64,000 bases of DNA from Hofstenia miamia (lineage: Eukaryota > Xenacoelomorpha > Acoela), in NCBI GenBank assembly GCA_004352715.1, contig SCFE01000002.1, positions 4,582,954 to 4,646,953 on the forward strand. Reading direction: 5' to 3'. Under the pieces are notes generated by a model. It ran no database searches. It worked only from the letters and a program-made list of their open reading frames with translations, and had not been told where the DNA came from. Each line of letters opens with the position of its first letter. Within the stretch, counting starts at the first letter, position 1. The position numbers were made by a program, and so were the translations under genes. Positions 13,565 to 26,808 of this stretch are shown here, in pieces.

Positions 13565-16323
13565 AATAGAGATTGTTAGGAACCGTGTTAGACTGGATAC
13601 CTTACTTAGCGAAAGAAATGATACTCGATTTAACGACAGCTACTATATTTTAAATTTATAAATTCTATACACTATTCAGATGAAAAGAGATTGAGTATTC
13701 TGTTTCCAAAACGATTACAATTTTAATAGCTTTTTATCTAGCATACTTTTCAATTATAAAATGGAAAAACGATTTTTGTTCGTAAAAAGTTTAATTTATT
13801 TACGATTTTTACATGAAATCCACGCAAAAAGAGTTGAAACACGTGCCTCAAAAACATCTAAAATAATCTCATTGAAACTGAAATGTTTCTTTGTCAGAAT
13901 GCAGATTAAGTCAGATTAAAACATGCACCTCGAATGTCATAGTGAATATTTGACCTAATTTTAAAACGTATCTGTGATATAACTTGTGTATCACTGCCTT
14001 AATTACATATGGAAATATTGAGTATCAAATTTTTGTGTTTTAAGTACACGATTTAATCATGTTAAACCGATTAAATCGTGTAGTTAAGACATACCTTAAC
14101 ATGAAAAACACACTAATTTTGGCAAAAACCGTAAAGGTTTCCCGATAAAATAATGCTAAAAACCTGGTTTCCGTATGTAATACTCAAACGATATTGTGTA
14201 TTCAGGATATTGCTATAACAGATATTGCAACTTCTGATTATGTTCAAACTTCAAATTGAATTTTAGACTCTAAAATAACAAATATTTTCATGGATTAATA
14301 TCAAGAAGCAACTACTATTCTCGTGTTTAATCGAATTTTCCAAAATGATTTGTAGTGAAAACGGAAACTTTTATAGCAAGTTCAATGTTTATTTTTGCAG
14401 AATTAAATCTCATATCTTTGTCAACTTTTCATATCAGCTTAACAATAAATTAACCGAAGAAAAAGAATGAAGTGCAGGTTAGTAATGTTTATGGACAATG
14501 ATAAAGATGAAATGTGACAGCTGAATCGCTTAGTTCGAATGAATCAAATCAATTCATAACTACAAAGTATTTTACGTGGCTTCATTTAAAATTTTTCTTC
14601 CCTAAAGATTTTGAAAAAAAAATCTGAGTCAGCTCTTTGAACAGTTCATATTCCTACTAAATGACTTAAAATGAGTTTCACGAAGTTCACCGCGATGTTC
14701 TAAAATCTTCATGTAAGACTACCGCAATAAAAAATGTACTACTTTTTCCAAAGCATTATTTCAAATGAATTTCAACAATCGGACAGTCTCTGTTTATGAC
14801 TTACCAATCCTTTGATACGTGCACACTTTAAGACAGCTGAGACCCACTTTCTTCCAAATAGTTTGAAATTTATCGTTTTACTTGTTTTGCAGAGAGGACA
14901 GGTTTAGTAAAAGGGACTTTATTACGCTTTAGAAATGAAAACACTAATTCAATAGGCATTTTAAGGAAAATCCCTTTGGAGTGTGCTTAGGAATTTGAAA
15001 GCTAAGTCATTTCAAATTAACCACGTTTGCCAAAGCCGCATCTTAAAAATAGTCAATTTGAATAGAGTAAATTAGTTTATCTTTGAAGTATCATTAAATA
15101 CAACTATGAGAAGGAATAAATTTACATTTTGATCGCAACTTTCATCACAGTGTCTCAACCACAAAATATTGATTATAATTTAAATTAGAATTTAATTCCG
15201 CGAACAGAAATTCTTACTTAACGCAATTGCTACGAAAGACTGTAAGCAAAATAGGACTGGTTCATGACTATCCAACCATTGGGATTAAGAGTCCAAACGT
15301 TTTTAAATACTTCAATGCAGTGGCACAAGCAGGAGTTTCTGACAGAGTATCTAAGTCGCGATCACCCTTAGTGACATAAAACGAATGTGTGGGCGTCGGA
15401 CAAGCAATTTGTTAGAACTTCAAATTGCCGGTTTTCTACTAGTTTTAATTATTTATACTCGTAGAAATTAGCTATTAGTTTATTGTAGACATATATCTAA
15501 AAACGGAACTGGAATTCTACTGCAATGCACATAACAATTTGCTAATAAATAATGCACTATATAATCACTATTTTCAAAGCATTTTTTCGGAAGCGATCTC
15601 GTAATTATTACAATCCCATCCTGCTTTTTGGAAAAAATTGCGATTTATCTGTTTCAATGAATCCCCATCGCTCTTCATTAAATAACTCCTGTCACCTATA
15701 TTGATTTCTTAGTGTCTTACTCGACTGCCGTTTACTAATACTACGAACTGCTAATTGTTCTTTGAAGTTACTACTTTAGAATCTCTTTATAGGCGAATAT
15801 TTCATTGAAGTAGCTTGCATAACGTAGAATTTTAAAAATGGTAAATGTATATGATCACCAAGATCTTGGGAAAATTACAAAAAGTAATTAATAGTGAACA
15901 GAAGAGGGATTGATCTGAAGCCAATCCAAAAAGGCCTCTGATTACTGAATTTATGTAGATTATTTATTATTTTATTTTAAGAGCATTACTGTACCCAATA
16001 GCGAATTTTCATGAAAGCAAAATAAAACATTTTAAAATATTTCCATTGATCTAGCAACTATAATTTTTAAATGATTTATGATGAAACTTCCACATAAATT
16101 AAAATGTATTGAAACATGCAAAAAGAACCTAGGAAAAAACTTGAAAAAGCATGGTATGAACTTACACCAAAATATGTAATTTGAGTAGAAAAAACAAAAT
16201 ACAAAATTAAGTTATAAAGAAAAACAAGATAACAAAAATTTATAAATAGCAGCTCATAAAGTTTCGCCATACTCATAAAACCAGCGTTTAGAAATGAAGT
16301 CTACTCTACTCCATTAAGTTGAT
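13561..16323. other. AT-rich non-coding stretch
   Basis: No gene is supported. A perfect hairpin inside this stretch (14045-14082) is listed separately. A minus-strand open frame at 16076-16276 is AT-driven hydrophobic sequence and is not believed. Confidence 0.55.
14045..14082. repeat. Perfect 14-bp inverted repeat with 10-base loop
   Basis: TACACGATTTAATC is followed by a ten-base spacer and its exact reverse complement GATTAAATCGTGTA. No run of Us or coding context suggests a terminator. A protein-binding palindrome, a foldback remnant or chance in AT-rich DNA are all possible, though 14 perfect pairs including CACG is more than chance usually gives. Confidence 0.75.
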
Positions 16324-16658
16324 GATTATGCACATCCAAAAATCGATATATATATATATATATATCTACGGGCTCTAGATACTATAGAATTTGTATCCAC
16401 CGCCCACACTTTCCGATTTTTCATAGTATCAGCGCCCTCTTTGATGCAAAGCCAGAATAATTCATTTTATACAAAAATTTTTACATTACACATTCGGAAA
16501 AGGTGTCTAATTTTTATGTATGACTTTCAAGTTTTTTCAAAAATTTTTTTTGACCCGTATCCAGAGCTTTCCACCATAGTATCTTGGCTGTATATATTTT
16601 TTTGTATCCATCGCCTTGTAGATATTTTAAAATTTTATATCCAAAGCATATATATATA
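16324..16658. repeat. Degenerate internally repeated block beside an (AT)n gap
   Basis: The words GTATCCACCGCCCAC (near 16396), CATAGTATCAGCGCCC (near 16422), GTATCCAGAGC and CCATAGTATCTTGG (16557-16588), and GTATCCATCGCC (near 16604) recur in a loose order between two AT tracts. This looks like a decayed tandem or satellite-like unit. Unit boundaries cannot be fixed by eye. Confidence 0.4.
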
Positions 16659-16856
16659 NNNNNNNNNNNNNNNNNNNNNNNNNNNNNNNNNNNNNNNNNN
16701 NNNNNNNNNNNNNNNNNNNNNNNNNNNNNNNNNNNNNNNNNNNNNNNNNNNNNNNNNNNNNNNNNNNNNNNNNNNNNNNNNNNNNNNNNNNNNNNNNNNN
16801 NNNNNNNNNNNNNNNNNNNNNNNNNNNNNNNNNNNNNNNNNNNNNATATATATATA
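16651..16856. repeat. (AT)n microsatellite with a 187-base assembly gap
   Basis: AT runs into Ns (16659-16845) and resumes after them. Frames spanning it on the plus strand are artefacts. Confidence 0.95.
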
Positions 16857-17411
16857 AGCTAACAGTAAAATCGATGTAATCTGGAGGTTGCTTTGAAAAA
16901 AATGTCTAAGCTATTATTTCAATTATGAATACACGGGTATCATTAAAATTAATTAACGGTTTTAACTGTAAATATTGATAACAAAAATATAGCTCTTTCT
17001 GGGAGTTGATTAAAAACACATTTCCTTGTTTAAGAATTATAAACGACAGTTATTCTAGACAATACGTGTAATCATGGTTGGAAAACTGAAGCAATCATGC
17101 GCGAAAAACGCCTAAAAGAAATTAAAGGGATTTTCTTTGAAAATTTCATTCCATGTGTTTCAAACATTGAAACTAAATATATTTTCACTTGCAAGGTCTC
17201 ATACAGATCGCTTAAATCAAAGCCCATTACACGGATTGCTCAATTTGCAGCTGTAACTACGAGCGTCGAATAACATTGACGCTTTTCAGTCACAATCCAG
17301 TGGAGAAGTTTAATATACAATTATTCTTACTCATCAAATACCTTATACATCATAAAACTCTCAAAGCCTTTGTTCTGAATCTACAAGGACAGAATTCTTA
17401 TAGAATTCCTA

Positions 17412-17423
17412 TTATATATATAC

Positions 17424-17456
<33 letters not shown>
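17412..17456. repeat. (AT)n microsatellite
   Basis: AT array with one ACATT interruption. Confidence 0.95.
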
Positions 17457-17458
<2 letters not shown>

Positions 17459-18367
17459 GTGCTTAATATTTTATTTTAATACTATTCTATCAAAAAAATC
17501 ATTTAATATTTCTTGATTTCAATATAAATTACTTTATTTTTTTAATATTGCTAAGTTTAAAGAAATTATTTCTGAAAGAAATTCTACTCTAAATCATGGC
17601 CAAAATTTTTAATACTCCAGAATGCTTTGAGGGCCCAGAAGAAATATCTGGCTCTCAAAATTTATTGGCAATAATTTCTTATGGCTTCCCACAGATTGGA
17701 TAAATTTCATTTTTAGTATATATATATATATATATATATATAAAGATATTGGGGTTCTCGAATTTGCAAACCCTATATGCCAGTTTAATAAAAATATTAG
17801 GCTTAGAGGAAACAAATGATTTAATTGCTTAAAAAACTATAGTTCATTCACACTGCAAGTGAAATTACTGTTGCAAAATAAGAATTTTTTCGAATAAAGT
17901 TTGCTAAGATGACATTAACTTGTTTTCGCTTTGCTTAAAATGCATGATCATTTCATTTGGGAGTTGTGTTGTAATTGCAAAATTATTCTTATTATTAGCA
18001 ATCACCAATAAAATATAACAATATTTACAAAACCTGCATTAATATTGAATTCAATGTTCAGTATAATAGATGGTCATTCATTGGCTTAAACTTCAATTAT
18101 TTCCCACAAAAAGCAGCATTATTCAGTTTCTTAACGAAACTTTATTGAAAGCGATGTATTTCTTGTTGCGGCTTTCATATTGAAAAGCAGTTATTGGTAA
18201 AAAATTGTTTCCATAAATCATGTTAGTCTTTGCAAAATTCATGAAATGACTTTTCAGTAAACGTAACTACAAAATCTTAATGATATACAAAATTTTTGAA
18301 TATGCACGAAAATACATACATTCAAGAAACTATGAAATACATATACATGCACGACACATGTGTATGT
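17457..18367. other. AT-rich non-coding stretch with (AT)n at 17717-17742
   Basis: No gene is supported. A minus-strand frame crossing the inner AT tract is a microsatellite artefact. The remaining sequence is low in GC and without recognisable motifs. Confidence 0.55.
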
Positions 18368-18440
18368 ATGTATATATATATATATATAATATATATATGT
18401 ATATATATAAATATAAATATATATATGTATATATAAATAT

Positions 18441-18481
<41 letters not shown>

Positions 18482-18483
18482 AC

Positions 18484-18522
<39 letters not shown>
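18368..18522. repeat. Long interrupted (AT)n array
   Basis: About 155 bases are almost pure AT, with scattered GTAT, AAAT and CATA interruptions. This is one of the longest gap-free arrays in the window. Both strands translate as Tyr-Ile runs, which should not be called as genes. Confidence 0.95.
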
Positions 18523-20576
18523 CGATCATTAAGATGACTAAATATCGCTTTAAATTAGGTAACTGGCTCATTAATATATAAAATTACACAACTGTCAATA
18601 GATGAAAAATCATGAATTATTTTTGCAACAACTCTCAAATAAAAATATGATTTTTGGAACTTCACGCACAATTAGAGGTCGTAGAAATCTTTGATGCAAA
18701 TAAAATGCCCAGAACCTATATTTCCCACACCTGCTCACCTTTTCAATCGCTATAAACTATCATTTGTAGTTTCAATGGAAAATTTCCATCTTGAATATTT
18801 TCAACATTTATTGATTGAAGGCAGAAATTTGTCTGTTATTTAAAACTGGCTGGATTTTCATGTGTAATTTCATATGATTTGATTATGAACAAGCAATTTT
18901 GCGAAATTCAACCATCAGCTCATCTTAACCGTTCCTGATGTTGTTGGAATTCTGCTCGGAGGGATTAAGCAATTGTAAATCTAATTCTATTAAAGATCAT
19001 TAATATGGTTATTTTACAAAAATCTAAAAAAACATATATCGATTCCAGAATTGGAAACTGATCAAACTATTCCAAAAATGAAGATATTTTTCAATGATAT
19101 AGCAAATAGCAGTCTTACGAAATTTCAATTATTTGAACAATATCACTAATGCTTTATGATTCACTGACGAATTTCTACTTTCAAGTCGTGAAATACAAAA
19201 GAACAATACAATTGACCGAAAAAAATGCGTTTACTTACCCAAAACCTAAAATATAAAAATGAAATTGGCGTTTAAATCTTTGTTGCTGAAATGACATCAA
19301 TTTTAGAACTCACTTATAAATTTCTGCGGTGTGTGAAATTGGCTTATGAAGTGGAAGTTTATTATATTTCCAAATTCTATATTTATACCTGGTGCTAAGA
19401 AACAACTTCGTATTATATTAGCGGTAAAAATCCAAGGTAAAAAAGCTTGACTTGAATATATATATATTGGCGAAGGGCTCTAATAGGTATATACACGATT
19501 AATCGAAACCATTAAAAACTGCGATAAATCGAAATGACTGTTGCAGCTTGTAAATCTAGCATTGATTGGGGTCGTCATGTTCAGTGATTATTTATGATTA
19601 GTTGCTAATCATGTGGACATTTTCAAAATTGATAGCAAACAAAGTTCTTAGATGGAAAGTAATTATAAAATTCTTCAAAAGGAAGACGTAAGTAATTAAA
19701 AGATTTTCAAAGTCTACACAGAAATAATGAGAAAGCATACATTTGAAATGATAAAATGTAACTTTCCTTTTGAAATGTTCACTGGCGTAATTGCGCAGGA
19801 TGCTAAACCTAATTTACTACGTATTTATAAGCATATTAAATAAGCACATTTGCTACAGTATTTAATAGATATATTAATGCAATACTAAATAGCATCTCAA
19901 TTGAAGTTCGCAATGAACTTAGTTTAAAGTTTATATTTTGTTCTTAAAATACTATTTAGCATTCCTGCCACAGTATGGTTGATATTTGGAAAGCCAATTT
20001 TTCCAAAATTTTGTTTTTTGCTACCTCTTGAGATTTTTACCTAAAATGTTTTTTCAGGGGTTTATAGGAAGTGCAAATATCGTATCAATATCTACAATAT
20101 CTATCGAAAGTATATGATGGGAGTAAATTGGTAAAAATGAAATTTCTTTACAATGTCATGAGCATGATTTTTATTTATTATAAATTTTTAATGCGTACTT
20201 AAATTTCAGTGACATTGTAATGGAGTTTAAAACCATTAAACAGAAAATAGGAAATGAAACCCAACTCCAACTTAACATTTGACACCAATGGTTTAAATGA
20301 AAACAAAAATAATATTGAATTCTATAGACCTCGTATTTACAATATATTATTTTGAGGAACTAGTGCTGCATTGATAAATATCACAAAATTGAATCTATTT
20401 CATTGAAGCTAAAAGATAAACATAAATGTAAAAATTTCTGCTATTGATGCAAACTATTATTAATATTAATTAAATAATTAATAGAAATTTACTTTGCAAA
20501 TAAAATGAATTTTGAGTATAATACTACAAAGTGTAATTGATAAGGAATACATATACATATTATCAAATAATTGAAC
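18523..20576. other. AT-rich non-coding stretch
   Basis: No gene or mobile-element end is recognised. A short AT tract lies near 19457-19468. Confidence 0.55.
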
Positions 20577-20591
20577 ATATATATATATATA

Positions 20592-20627
<36 letters not shown>

Positions 20628-20631
20628 TATA
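20577..20631. repeat. (AT)n microsatellite
   Basis: AT array with TTAATA and TAAATA interruptions. Confidence 0.92.
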
Positions 20632-22937
20632 AATTGTATACAAATATTTAACATATACACAAACAATATACATATACAAATAGTGTGTGCATTTTCATGC
20701 ATTTGAATTTTTAAATGATTGGGAATAACTTGAGGAAATGAAAAGTTAAGGTTGAAATGCATATTGAAAACTGATTGGAAACAAATATTGGTTTTACCAA
20801 AGAAGACTTCGCTTTATAGTCTGTTCGTTAAATTGTAATAAAATAATATTCCATTTAAAAGTACTTGAGAGAAGAGCACAATGGGAAATGTTAAAACAGT
20901 GAATATTCTTCACACCACTTAGCTAAGATGAAAGTTTTTCTTTTGATATTTTTCTAAATTTCTTTATGACAGCCGTTATGAAATTAATAATGATACTAAA
21001 TTAAGTCAGGGAGGAGCCGCTCCTTCCGTTTAACTTTAAAGTAACCCTTGTGGAACACATTATGAAATGCATGTGAACTAAGAAACTAATAAATGCTAGC
21101 GGATGTATGCATGTTAAAGTCATTTCTTGAATTTTATAATGACATATTCGTCATCAAATATTGATGTAAAAAATTTGCAATCTATCCAGAAAAAAATGTA
21201 TAAGAATGGAAATTGTACATTTAATAATAGGTGACAATTGCTCTATAGAACTGTTTCAATACATTGCGAGGGAACATAATTTAGTACTAATCTTCGATTT
21301 GGTATTATAAATTCATCATTAACTCATAAAGCTGCAATCATTAACGAACACAAATCTTTCTGCAGTCATTTGTTCTGCTATAAATGCATATATTTGTAGA
21401 TTGGTAAAAGGCTTAAATTTCACTTCCTGATGCCATTGTCTTCATTTCAACAAAGCCCCATGCGAAACACATCACATTTAACCGAATTATTTTGTCATAA
21501 GAATGACAACAAAATTAGGTGTTTTGTTAACAATAGGCAATGGTTTTATAACTAACTGGTTTGATTGATTGAGTTTCATGCAGGAACTACAGCTTCATAG
21601 TCAGTCAATATTATTGCGCACTAAGTTAAATTGTCTTACTATTTTTTAGTTATGGGATAACCAAAAATAAGTACTTTGAAAACAAGTTGTGCCGTGAAAT
21701 ACCAAATCCCGTAAAAAATTCTGCTCTTCATTCAATGTTAACAGCCTAAGCCGTTTTGAATATTAACGTTTGTGTAGCAAACCTAGCAAATCTATGTCTA
21801 ATAACAGCTTTAACCTTAAACAGCCTGGCGTCTTTTTAAGTGGAAAAATCATTTTCTACATTTTCAAAGAGTTTTCTCCAAGCCAATTAGCAAATTTGGA
21901 ATTCGTAAGACATGGACATATCAACTGATGAGCATGCTTCAATGTAATGTTAAAAATTTCCACTAAGTTGTAATACTGCGTCTGAAATACTTGAAAAGAT
22001 TAGCTATCTTTCCTTGAAAATCCGGATTTTTCAAAAAGATTTAAATTTTCTTAATACATGCCGTTTACAATTATAAGGCTGAGAGCATATTGAGGCGTGC
22101 CGCACGCGAAGCGACTCTTCCATCCAATGGTGTTTACATATTTTGGCGATACTTAGTAGGTATTGGGAGAATAAGTACTTAAGAAAATTTCCAAGAACCA
22201 TAGTAAATTTTCAAAAATCTTTGGGTTGATTAAGGTTAAGTAATATATTCAGAAACATGCAAATATGGGTAAGACATCAATAAAGAATTTAAGTATATAG
22301 TTAAAATATCAAATATAACAATTATGTCTTAAAATTACTGATAACATCTGTATTGAATGTATTTAATTCGTAAATTGTAATTAGAAAATACATGTATATG
22401 ATAACTTCTTGTCATCGCATACAACTTGAATTCCATTGAAGGTTTTCAATGGAAATTCTTGTCACCTTTCGTTTAAAGACCACATGCTTATCTTACAAAA
22501 TATTAAATTAAATTTGCAAAACTGGTATAATTAGCATGTAGTGTGAAACACTAATTAAAATTTGGCAACATGCTTTTCAAACTATTCAGCCTTAAATAAT
22601 GAAATAATGAAGGAAGTTTTGCTGTCACATAATTAATTGACATATTGCTAATAATTATCAATATTGCGTAAGACAATAACATTTAATTTGGGTATTTTAA
22701 AGAACGCGCAGTTAATTAGGAGATAAATTGCTTGTTACTGTGCTACAGCGCCATCAATAAATATCGCATGACAGTCTGTGAAATTTCTTTTTCTATTTAT
22801 TAACTAGCAATTGGGAGGATAGATTTTCCATTCATTGTGCATTATTTCAATATGTTTTGTGCAAAATCCGTCATTACAGTAGTGAAGTTGTTTCATAAAC
22901 AACTACTATAATGATTTCGAAATAATAATAAGAAATT
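20632..22937. other. AT-rich non-coding stretch
   Basis: No gene is supported. Small features seen: a hairpin-like AGGAGCCGCTCCT near 21013, a short GC-rich patch near 22090-22125 (GGCGTGCCGCACGCG), and an AGTTGTTT / AAACAACT stem with a 3-base loop near 22873-22891. Confidence 0.5.
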
Positions 22938-22957
22938 ATATATATATATATATATAT
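22938..22957. repeat. (AT)n microsatellite
   Basis: Short pure AT tract immediately left of a CTCGAG-rich block. Confidence 0.9.
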
Positions 22958-23215
22958 GGGCTCTGTGAGTACTCGAGTTTGAGAATTTCAGCTCGACTCG
23001 AGTTCCAAAAAACAACTCAACATTTCGAGTACCCGAAACCAACTCGATATTAGCTTGAATGACATCTGTTTTTCTTCAATTTTTCCCTGTAGTGGCGAAC
23101 AATCCATCGATCTTTCACTATACATCTCAAACTGTAAGTCATCAGGCTTGGTTTCAATCATTTGGTTTAACATGTTGTATTTCTGTGGTACATTCACATA
23201 GAGTAGCACAGTTAT
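22958..23215 (-). pseudogene. Unrecognised coding-like fragment with CTCGAG-type repeats
   Basis: On the minus strand a 73-codon frame has a well-mixed composition, including stretches such as MIETKPDDLQFEMYSE and MDCSPLQGKIEEKQM, unlike the AT-driven frames around it. Its 3' part runs into a cluster of related words (TACTCGAG, GACTCGAG, GAGTACCCGA, AACTCGA). The block sits between two (AT)n tracts at 22938 and 23257. A decayed transposon fragment is the likeliest explanation, but I cannot name a family. Confidence 0.25.
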
Positions 23216-23252
23216 ATATAGCTTAGCCTAATTAGAAAAATAAGCTTAAATA

Positions 23253-23256
<4 letters not shown>

Positions 23257-23290
<34 letters not shown>

Positions 23291-23294
23291 TATA
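23257..23294. repeat. (AT)n microsatellite
   Basis: AT array with one AAATA interruption near its end. Confidence 0.95.
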
Positions 23295-25260
23295 GTGCAG
23301 TTATATTATGCATCATGCCAATGGATGCTTTCTAAAATGACATTAGGACTTATACAATGGTTTTTTAAATTTTTCATTTCACTTTTCTGTCTCACTTGAA
23401 AGTAAGAGTTGAATCCACTAAAGATCGAATTTAATTCCAAATTTTCAGAATTTCACAGTTTAGATCAAACTTTGACATAAATACTAATGAAATTTTAAAT
23501 ACATTTAAATTTCAAAGTTCACTTTATTCAAACTTCAACAAATCTGATACTGCCATTGCTTGGACTAAGCAAAAGAATACTGTCGTATTGAACTAATGCT
23601 GCTGTTCAACGTTTTTCTTTACTATCTCAGACTAGAATCTGGATAAATATCGTCGGATTTTTAGATAAGTAGTATGTGCGACATACCATTAGTTTTTCTA
23701 CTTTGATTTACTTTACCTGCGAAGATTATAACCCATTAAATATTTCTATTTTCCCAAATTCTATGATAACATCTCGATTTTTACTTTTCACTCACTCAAT
23801 TAGTTGACAAATTCTCTTAACATCATAATTAATTATATTTTTCTCAAAATTTTTGAGAAGAAATTCTATAAAATTCATAGGCTTTAACGAAAAAATTTTT
23901 TGTTAGAGTCATAGATTAACCAAAAAACAACTTCTAAACTTTGAAGCAGCAATTAGATTGTTTACCTTTAAGAATCGGAATTGCAAGGCCATAATATATA
24001 CATATATGCTTAGCTTAGTTTCACATAAAACGTTAATGTTATACAGATAATTAAATTAATTTAATAAGTATTTGCTTAAGAATAAGAATGAAATTTTCTA
24101 ATAATTGCGTTTGACTGTAAACGTTGAACGTTTAATTGAAAGTTTTGTGATCAAAGACACGTTTTTCTGACAACAGACATTTAAGCGTGTATTTTACTGC
24201 TTAGCTAATATTGACTGATGTGAAACTTAAACGAAGAGTTTTATTCGTGTTAACATCTAAAAGCGTGAAACTAAGCAAGTTGCGTCTCCAAAGTGGTAAA
24301 CTGAGAACTAGCTAGAAAAACAAAAAATTCATTTGTTTTCAAGGAGAACTTCACTCAATAATGCGACATAGTTTTCATTTATAACCATCATAATGGGTAC
24401 ATGAACTACTTGACAGCGAAGAAAACAGCAGAAATATATCAGAATGTAACAATTACTCTTCTATTCTCCTTAAAGTTGGTTTGAAATGTTACTTGCAAAA
24501 CGAAAACTTTTGCATTGCTATTTGTCTACTATTTGCTATGCACATTATAATATGAGGAAATACATGTATCAGTAAATTACTTTAAAAATGAATCAACAAA
24601 AATCAGATTAACAGCAATTTTTCTCAACTACTGCTATCTGGTAACCAAACCTAACAAAAATATTTTGCATTCCGGTGTACCAACAATTCATTGCTTATTC
24701 TGTCCTGAAAGCTTTGGAAGAAATAAAAACTGAGATAACCATCAATTTAGATTTATCAAAATACTCGTGCCAGATATTTATTATTCTAACTATATGTTAA
24801 TCTACGTGGCATGTCTTGAAATAAAAGAATTAATTAATTTCGAGAAACTGATTGTGAAAAGGTTTTCAATTGCTTAGGATCAATCGATACAATTTTAGTA
24901 AGTCTGCCAATATCATGGTGGCCCAATATAGATTAATTTTATAATTAATATAGTGAATTCTGTCATTTTGTACATTAAAAAAGTTTAAGTATAAATTTAA
25001 GGTTTTGCTAACAGCTTAGCGAATTATTGGATAGGAAAATATCAAAATTGCGTTTAAGGATTTGTGCTATAATATAAAAAATAATTGTGTCAAACATTGA
25101 TACTTAAAACGTGAATTTATATTTCAGAAAGAAATACCTTGAATAAAAATTTTGATACGCAATAATGAAATGTTTGAAACAAGTTGAAATAATATTTTAA
25201 ACACTTAGAATCCGCAACGCTTTGCACAAGTGTATAAAGGACAATCTAAAATCAAATGAA
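23295..25260. other. AT-rich non-coding stretch
   Basis: No gene, element end or notable repeat is recognised. Confidence 0.55.
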
Positions 25261-25269
25261 CTAAACATA

Positions 25270-25615
25270 CAGTTGAAAACGGTTCCACTACTGGTATTAT
25301 TTCCCATAATCCGCGCATAGATTCAGCGGTGCGCTAAGTTGGGATGGTTAATACGCAGGGGCCAACGTATGCCAAACGCGTCACTTATTGTGCTAAGCCT
25401 CCCAAGTAAAACTGAAATATAAACAAAATGTTAAAAGAGAGAATTTAATTTGGAGAGAGAAACTTAAATCGCCAGCGAACAGACGAATCGCTTTATTCCG
25501 AACTAACTCTACGCAGACGCCTTTGAGCGCTTCGGGGGTATTGCAACTTATAAAAAATATTATTTCTACAGGGAAAGCCAACCACATGTCATTTGTAATT
25601 ACAATACACTGCAGC
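25270..25615. other. GC-richer island of unknown nature
   Basis: This stretch holds several GC-rich words (GCGGTGCGCTAAG, AGGGGCCAACGTATGCC, CGCTTCGGGGG) unlike the sequence on either side. The minus strand stays open for 74 codons from 25617 to 25393, but the product matches nothing I know. A dispersed repeat, a regulatory element or an old exon are all possible. Confidence 0.3.
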
Positions 25616-25617
25616 AT

Positions 25618-26632
25618 TAATGTATTTTCCAGCGAAAATCATTTTCGAAGATTGAATTTTCCCAACATTTAATTAGTCCGTCTCACAGCAATATAATTAT
25701 ATCCTGTAATTAAAATCTGATTTATTCCCAGAATAAATCAGGAGTTTTCTTAGTTATGTCAGTGTCTTGTAAGCATAAACTTTCGATTACACTATGCTTT
25801 AAATTTCACAAATAATTTATTCTTTGCTTAGAAAATCAGGTTGAAATTGAAAAAAGGATTAAAATTTTAATCGAGGAGATCGAAGTTGTGAAATATATTT
25901 TCTTTTGAAGGAAGATGAAGCCATACTTAAAATATTTTTGACCAAAAAAACACAAACTGTGCAGAAAGTCGAAAACAGCCACTTTTTCTAATTCCTATAC
26001 TTGTCATTTAGATCAATGAATAATTGAGGGTTTGCTAGTGAGATATCTGAAGCCTAAAAATCGTGAGTTCCAATTTTAAACGCTAGAATATTTGTAATAT
26101 TTCAATTGAATGTTTCGACATAGGAATTTGAGGATTTTGCGGTTTATTTTTGAAATTTTGTTGCAAATTAATGCTAATATTAAAACTCCATTCTAATATA
26201 TAAATTCAATTTAGAAATAGATCGACAAACTTTAATAATTGTTAATTAAGTTTCTGCAATTGTTTAAAATATTAATTTTTATTACATGATATTTCCTTTA
26301 GAATGAGCACTGTCAAATGGCTTTCAAGGGATAATAGCGTTTATGGTGCAGGAATACATAACAAAAATACTGTTAACTTCATTTATACACAAAATTGATG
26401 TACTAATATAACGTGCATTTATTAGATACAATAACACTCATGGTTGGACACCCTAATAAACTTTACAATACACTTAATGAAGGTTTTCTAAGCCTGACAA
26501 TCTACAGTACTTTTAAATTTATTACATATAAACCAATATACAAAATTTTATTTCTAAATAAAAATGAGGTCACCATATTTTGACGCACACTGACATAGGT
26601 TTGTCCTGTGTCTATAATCAAAATGCAAGACA

Positions 26633-26635
<3 letters not shown>
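25618..26635. other. AT-rich non-coding stretch
   Basis: Nothing recognised. Confidence 0.55.
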
Positions 26636-26669
<34 letters not shown>

Positions 26670-26762
26670 GTCTTNNNNNNNNNNNNNNNNNNNNNNNNNN
26701 NNNNNNNNNNNNNNNNNNNNNNNNNNNNNNNNNNNNNNNNNNNNNNNNNNNNNNNNNNNNNN

Positions 26763-26799
<37 letters not shown>

Positions 26800-26808
26800 A
26801 TATATATA
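26636..26808. repeat. (AT)n microsatellite with an 88-base assembly gap
   Basis: AT is followed by AAATGTCTT, then Ns (26675-26762), then AT again. The minus-strand frame across it is an artefact. Confidence 0.95.

Noticed and set aside
18254-18571. 105- and 85-codon frames on both strands rich in Tyr-Ile
   Set aside because: They are translations of the (AT)n array.
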